This document shows, one piece after another, positions 13,172-16,191 of a stretch of DNA of 16,191 bases. The DNA is from JACZWZ01 sp964194935 (GTDB lineage: Bacteria; Actinomycetota; Acidimicrobiia; Spongiisociales; UBA11373). Position numbers and translations under genes: made by a program. How positions within the stretch are numbered: position 1 is the first letter of the stretch; each line of letters opens with the position of its first letter. The notes under the pieces were generated by a model. It had not been told where the DNA came from. It saw only the letters and a program-made list of their open reading frames with translations, and searched no databases. Location: positions 1 to 16,191 of the forward strand of contig CAXMOL010000156.1 of NCBI GenBank assembly GCA_964194935.1, read 5' to 3'.

Positions 13172-14370
13172 GACAGCGTCCCGGGCTCATCGCCGACTAC
13201 CAATCGGACGCTGCCATCTTCCGGTCCAATGTTCAGCGGTTCTGGTTTGCGGTCCTCATGGTGGCCACGGTTGTGCTCGGGCTTGGAGGCTCGATTCCAA
13301 TTCTTCCCGGGTTGGTCAATCTGAGTCTTGGTCGCGAGCTGCTCCTGATCGCGGTCACGGCTCTCTTTGCTTCGATTGGTTCGATCGGGCTCAACATCGT
13401 GACCGGGTATGCAGGTCAGGTCTCACTTGGGCATGCATTCTTCCTCGGGGTGGGCGCTTTTACGGCCGCGGTGCTCGGTGGCGTCGAGGTCACCCGCCAG
13501 GTCTTTGATCTCGACACCGGCCAGTTCGTCGAGAAGATCGAGGTTGTTGGGCATCAGTTGGACATGCTCATATGGCTCCCCGCCGCTGGGCTCGTGGCTG
13601 CCTTGCTCGGCCTGGTCGTATCCCCGGTGGCGTTTCGTCTTCGTGGGCTGTACCTGGCTTTCGTGACACTTGGTCTGGTATTCGTCGGAGACCATCTGTT
13701 TCGTGAGTTGACGACTGTCACCGGTGGTGTCGGCATCGGTCGAGAGACGGCAGTGCCGAGCCTCCTTGGATTCCGGTTCGACGAGGACGGAGAAGTCTTC
13801 GGAATCTTCTTGTCGAAGGAGCAGCGGCTCTTCTTCTTGGGGCTTGTCCTGTTGGTGATCATGGCCCTGGTGGCTAAGAACCTGGCGCGGTCGCGTATAG
13901 GCAGAGCCCTGGCGGCTGTGCGGGACCGCGACATAGCGGCCGAGTTGATGGGGATTCCGTTGGCGCGCTACAAGATGATCGCGTTCGTGGTCTCTTCCTT
14001 CTATGCCGGTGTCACCGGTGCGCTGCTGTATGCCATCATCGGCCGTCTGCAACCCGAATCTTTCAACCTCCTTTTGTCCATCGAATACATCGCCATGGTT
14101 CTCATCGGGGGAGTGGCCACAATCTCCGGCTCCATCATGGGGGCGTTCTTTGTCGTCTTCCTCCCGCGCCTCGTCAGGTGGTTGAGCACGTTGTGGTTCT
14201 TCGGATTCATCTCAGACGGAGCCACGGGTGGATTTATCACCGCGTCACAATTCGAACAGATTCTGTTCGGCCTCCTGATCGTTATCTTCCTGATCTTTGA
14301 ACCGCTCGGTTTGTACGGAATATGGATCCGAATCCGGAATTACTGGAAGGCCTGGCCATTTAGCTACTGA
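13168..14370 (+). CDS. livM: Branched-chain-type ABC importer permease, LivM-like
   Basis: A 400-residue membrane protein with roughly ten helices. The LivM signature GYAGQVSLGHAFFLGVGAF (80-98) is present, as are LRGLYLAFVTLG (158-169), TGGVGIG (185-191) and a coupling loop with IGRALAAVRDRDIAAELMGI. Compared with classic LivM it has extra hydrophilic stretches around 105-132 (VTRQVFDLDTGQFVEKIEV) and near 200-215, which may be outward-facing loops that contact the binding protein. The GAGGAGG site (13151-13157) is 10 bases before the ATG. The next gene begins after a 78-base gap, the only sizeable gap inside the operon. Confidence 0.93.
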   Translation: MRQRPGLIADYQSDAAIFRSNVQRFWFAVLMVATVVLGLGGSIPILPGLVNLSLGRELLLIAVTALFASIGSIGLNIVTGYAGQVSLGHAFFLGVGAFTAAVLGGVEVTRQVFDLDTGQFVEKIEVVGHQLDMLIWLPAAGLVAALLGLVVSPVAFRLRGLYLAFVTLGLVFVGDHLFRELTTVTGGVGIGRETAVPSLLGFRFDEDGEVFGIFLSKEQRLFFLGLVLLVIMALVAKNLARSRIGRALAAVRDRDIAAELMGIPLARYKMIAFVVSSFYAGVTGALLYAIIGRLQPESFNLLLSIEYIAMVLIGGVATISGSIMGAFFVVFLPRLVRWLSTLWFFGFISDGATGGFITASQFEQILFGLLIVIFLIFEPLGLYGIWIRIRNYWKAWPFSY

Positions 14371-14434
14371 CCAGTCCGATAGTGTGCGGGAAGGCTCTGC
14401 CTGGTGGGGGCGCTCGCTTTGCGAAACAATGAAC

Positions 14435-14442
14435 AGGGAGGA
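14435..14442 (+). promoter_or_regulatory. Strong ribosome binding site of the binding-protein gene
   Basis: AGGGAGGA (14435-14442) lies six bases before ATG 14449. It selects this start over an upstream in-frame start at 14404 and an out-of-frame ATG at 14444. It fits high expression of a binding protein relative to the permeases. Confidence 0.75.
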
Positions 14443-14448
14443 AATGAA

Positions 14449-15861
14449 ATGAAGAGACGATGGCTCGGTCTACTGAGCCTCCTTGCTGCGTTTTCCCTCG
14501 TGATTGCGGCTTGTGGTGACGACGATACGTCCGACACCACGGGTGCGACCACGGCGGCGACGACTGCAGCAACGGCGGCTCCGGCGACCACAGCTGCGCC
14601 GGTGACTACTGATGCACCGGATGCGGGTTCCGACATCCCGTTCGATGTAGGAGTAACTCCTGCCCCGTGTGACGACGCCGTCAACGAGGGCAATGGTTGC
14701 ATCTATCTCGGCGTGATCTCGGACCTCACCGATGGTCCGTTCCGGGCGCTGGCAGTGCCGATCACATCCGCCCAGGAGGACTTCTGGGCTGCCGTGAACG
14801 CCGACGGCGGAATCGATGGTTGGGATGTCGTGCTTTCCGCTGAGAACACGTTCGACTCCCATTACCTCCCCGACCTCACAGTCGAGGGCTTTGAGTCGAT
14901 GCGTGATCGGGTGGCCGTGATGGCCCAGACCCTGGGTACTCCTCAGCTGCAGGCTGCGTTGCCGAATATGATCGAAGACGATGTCGTTACCGCACCGGCT
15001 ACATGGTGGTCGGGTTGGGCATTCTCGGATATCGACTCCGGCAACGTCCTCGAGTCTGGTGCTCCGTATTGCATTGAGGCGATGAACGGTATGACTTTCG
15101 CCGCAGATGCGTTGGGCACTGAACTCTCGTGGGCCCTGGTGGCATTCCCGGGCGACTACGGCGGTGACTGGGGTTCGGGAGCAAAGATTGCGGCTGCTCA
15201 GCTCGGCTTGGCCGATCCTGTTGCTGACATTCTCCAGATCCCAGTTTCGGCAGGTGGAACCCTGGACGGAACGGTCGCGGAGCTTGTTGCTACCGCTCCT
15301 GACCTGATCGTGATCGTTACTGGACCGAATGAGATGGCAGGGATCGTCGGCGGCGTATTCGGCGCCGGCCATCAGGCCTTCAAGGTGCTTGGTGCTGCAC
15401 CGACCTGGAACGTGGCGCTGCTCGGCGTTACCGATCTGGTTCCGTTGCTCCAGGCTGTGTATTGGGGCAGCACGCCCAACGGTGGCTGGGCCTCCGATAC
15501 CGCGGGCCACGCCGCAATGCGTGCTTCTGCCGAAGCCAATGGCCGCGATCCGAACGGTGCCTACACAATCGGATGGGTCTGGTCGTACCCGATATTCGCC
15601 TTGCTGACGGAGTCGGTTGCGAGTGGTGACCTGAGGCGCGCCAACATCGCGTCGATTGCCGGAACGCTCGACAACGTCGACTACCAGGGCATGTTGCCGA
15701 CGCGTAGTTACGTGGGCGAGGCCAACGACAACATCGAACGTTCGTCGTTGGTCAACTCTGTCGATCCTGAGTCGCCAGACGGGCTCACGCCGTTGACCGA
15801 TGCGTTTACGAGCGAAATAGCCGCTGGATTCGATCTAGTGGCGCCTTGCTTCGTCGGCTAG
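14449..15861 (+). CDS. Substrate-binding lipoprotein of the Liv-type importer
   Basis: From ATG 14449 the product has 470 residues. Residues 1-22 form a lipoprotein signal (MKRRWLGLLS...VIAAC) with lipidated Cys22. A Thr/Ala/Pro-rich flexible linker follows (about 29-60), then a type I periplasmic-binding fold (Peripla_BP_6-like; CIYLGVISDLTDGPFRALAVP, later GTLDGTVAELVATAPDLIVIV). Such proteins capture the solute at the cell surface and deliver it to LivHM. The linker style is common in Acidimicrobiia. Compared with classic LivJ/LivK the sequence is distant, and the binding pocket cannot be assigned a ligand. It is the last gene of the operon, with its own strong ribosome site and a terminator 22 bases after the stop. 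Confidence 0.92.
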   Translation: MKRRWLGLLSLLAAFSLVIAACGDDDTSDTTGATTAATTAATAAPATTAAPVTTDAPDAGSDIPFDVGVTPAPCDDAVNEGNGCIYLGVISDLTDGPFRALAVPITSAQEDFWAAVNADGGIDGWDVVLSAENTFDSHYLPDLTVEGFESMRDRVAVMAQTLGTPQLQAALPNMIEDDVVTAPATWWSGWAFSDIDSGNVLESGAPYCIEAMNGMTFAADALGTELSWALVAFPGDYGGDWGSGAKIAAAQLGLADPVADILQIPVSAGGTLDGTVAELVATAPDLIVIVTGPNEMAGIVGGVFGAGHQAFKVLGAAPTWNVALLGVTDLVPLLQAVYWGSTPNGGWASDTAGHAAMRASAEANGRDPNGAYTIGWVWSYPIFALLTESVASGDLRRANIASIAGTLDNVDYQGMLPTRSYVGEANDNIERSSLVNSVDPESPDGLTPLTDAFTSEIAAGFDLVAPCFVG

Positions 15862-15882
15862 CCGACCCAGCAACAAAATGAT

Positions 15883-15914
15883 GAAGGGGCGGTCCCGGAA
15901 GGGACCGCCCCTTC
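15883..15914 (+). terminator. Strong hairpin terminator of the importer operon
   Basis: Fourteen perfect base pairs, GAAGGGGCGGTCCC (15883-15896) with GGGACCGCCCCTTC (15901-15914), enclose the tetraloop GGAA; TCTTT follows. It lies 22 bases after the binding-protein stop. The A-rich 5' foot and short T-rich 3' side would let it work in both directions, which suits the convergent arrangement at this edge. Confidence 0.85.
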
Positions 15915-15954
15915 TCTTTGCTCGACCGGACTTTCGCCTTTTACCGCCTGAAGA

Positions 15955-16079
15955 CTTCCCCCCTTGAGGGGGAGTCAACGTAGAACGGAGCGCCCGGGGG
16001 CGGCCCATCCATGCGGAGGTATTCGGGGCGGGGTAGCCGCCGAATGATGAAGCTAGGTCCGTAGGCCGTTGGTGGGGGG
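15955..16079 (+). repeat. Double-hairpin repeat, copy 7, split by an insert of about 78 nt
   Basis: Hairpin 1 and the left part of hairpin 2 (AGTCAACG, ending 15980) match copy 5. The right part (GTAGGCCGTTGGTGGGGGG, 16061-16079) also matches. Between them, about 15981-16058 is unrelated sequence where other copies have only the few bases of the stem tip. The insert holds its own short inverted repeat, ATTCGG (16021-16026)/CCGAAT (16040-16045). It has no ORF. The copy lies between the operon terminator and a possible convergent gene end. Confidence 0.65.
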
Positions 16080-16107
16080 CATCGCTGACTGAGGACTGGC
16101 GCCTGTC

Positions 16108-16191
16108 CTATCCGCCGAATCCCCTAGGCGCCTTAGGGGCGAAGGCCGTTCCCAGGTTTCCGTCGAATGCGCCTGTGCCCATGCCAGCCGC
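16108..16191 (-). CDS. Possible C-terminal end of a minus-strand gene (partial)
   Basis: Reading inward from the right edge on the minus strand gives 27 open codons ending in TAG (16108-16110): a Gly/Ala-rich tail containing GAFDGNLGTAFAPKAP and ending RGFGG. The composition looks like a real protein end rather than repeat translation, and a convergent gene here would fit the bidirectional terminator and repeat to its left. The stretch is too short to identify or to be sure; no family is suggested. Confidence 0.35.
   Translation of the reverse strand, partial: AAGMGTGAFDGNLGTAFAPKAPRGFGG

Noticed and set aside
14470..15510. 346-codon minus-strand frame opposite the binding-protein gene
   Set aside because: Antisense shadow rich in Arg/His, typical of the complement of a GC-rich gene; the plus strand has a clear lipoprotein.
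16121..16139. Hairpin CCCCTA...TAGGGG as a second terminator
   Set aside because: It lies within the probable 3' coding end of the minus-strand gene, the stem is short with a G-T pair, and no T-run follows.
16036..16169. Three CCGYCGAAT motifs near the right edge as an iterated binding site
   Set aside because: Two of the three fall in the probable coding tail and the spacing (75 and 49) is irregular.

Overview
The window reads as a moderately high-GC actinobacterial chromosome segment, most likely from an Acidimicrobiia-like lineage. This is inferred from a WhiB-type Fe-S regulator, a SigE-like ECF sigma factor with a zinc-type anti-sigma, an AhpE-type peroxiredoxin, a DUF2342-type zincin, and a solute-binding lipoprotein with the Thr/Ala-rich linker typical of that class. 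No rRNA, tRNA, CRISPR array, phage or transposase gene was seen.

Layout, left to right: (1) the 3' end of a succinate dehydrogenase Fe-S subunit gene (1-141). (2) A 632-base gene-free stretch (142-773) full of palindromic repeats, ending in a putative promoter. (3) whiB and an unrecognised membrane-anchored protein (774-2018). (4) A tightly overlapping ECF sigma / anti-sigma / RseB-like operon (2084-3887), preceded by a well-formed ECF-type promoter. (5) On the minus strand, a PAS-type sensor histidine kinase (3917-5158), an AhpE-like peroxiredoxin (5257-5715), and an overlapping htrA-zincin pair (5938-8252). (6) moaE, divergent from htrA (8290-8727). (7) A six-gene plus-strand operon (8813-15861) with order livF, livG, acyl-CoA synthetase, livH, livM, solute-binding protein, closed by a very strong hairpin terminator. 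(8) A repeat copy interrupted by a foreign segment, then the probable 3' tail of a minus-strand gene at the right edge.

Two functional themes stand out. The left half looks like an envelope-stress and redox neighbourhood: a sigma factor, a one-TM zinc anti-sigma, an exported RseB-like protein and, about 3 kb away, a membrane-anchored PDZ serine protease. These are the parts of a sigma-E/RseA/RseB/DegS-like pathway, here in an apparently Gram-positive lineage. The right half is a Liv/Hba-type ABC importer with an acyl-CoA ligase translationally coupled into its middle, which suggests uptake of a carboxylic acid followed by immediate CoA activation.

A third theme is non-coding. Seven copies of a roughly 48-nt double-hairpin repeat lie only between genes. 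Its second stem shows compensatory base changes between copies, and one copy is split by about 78 nt.
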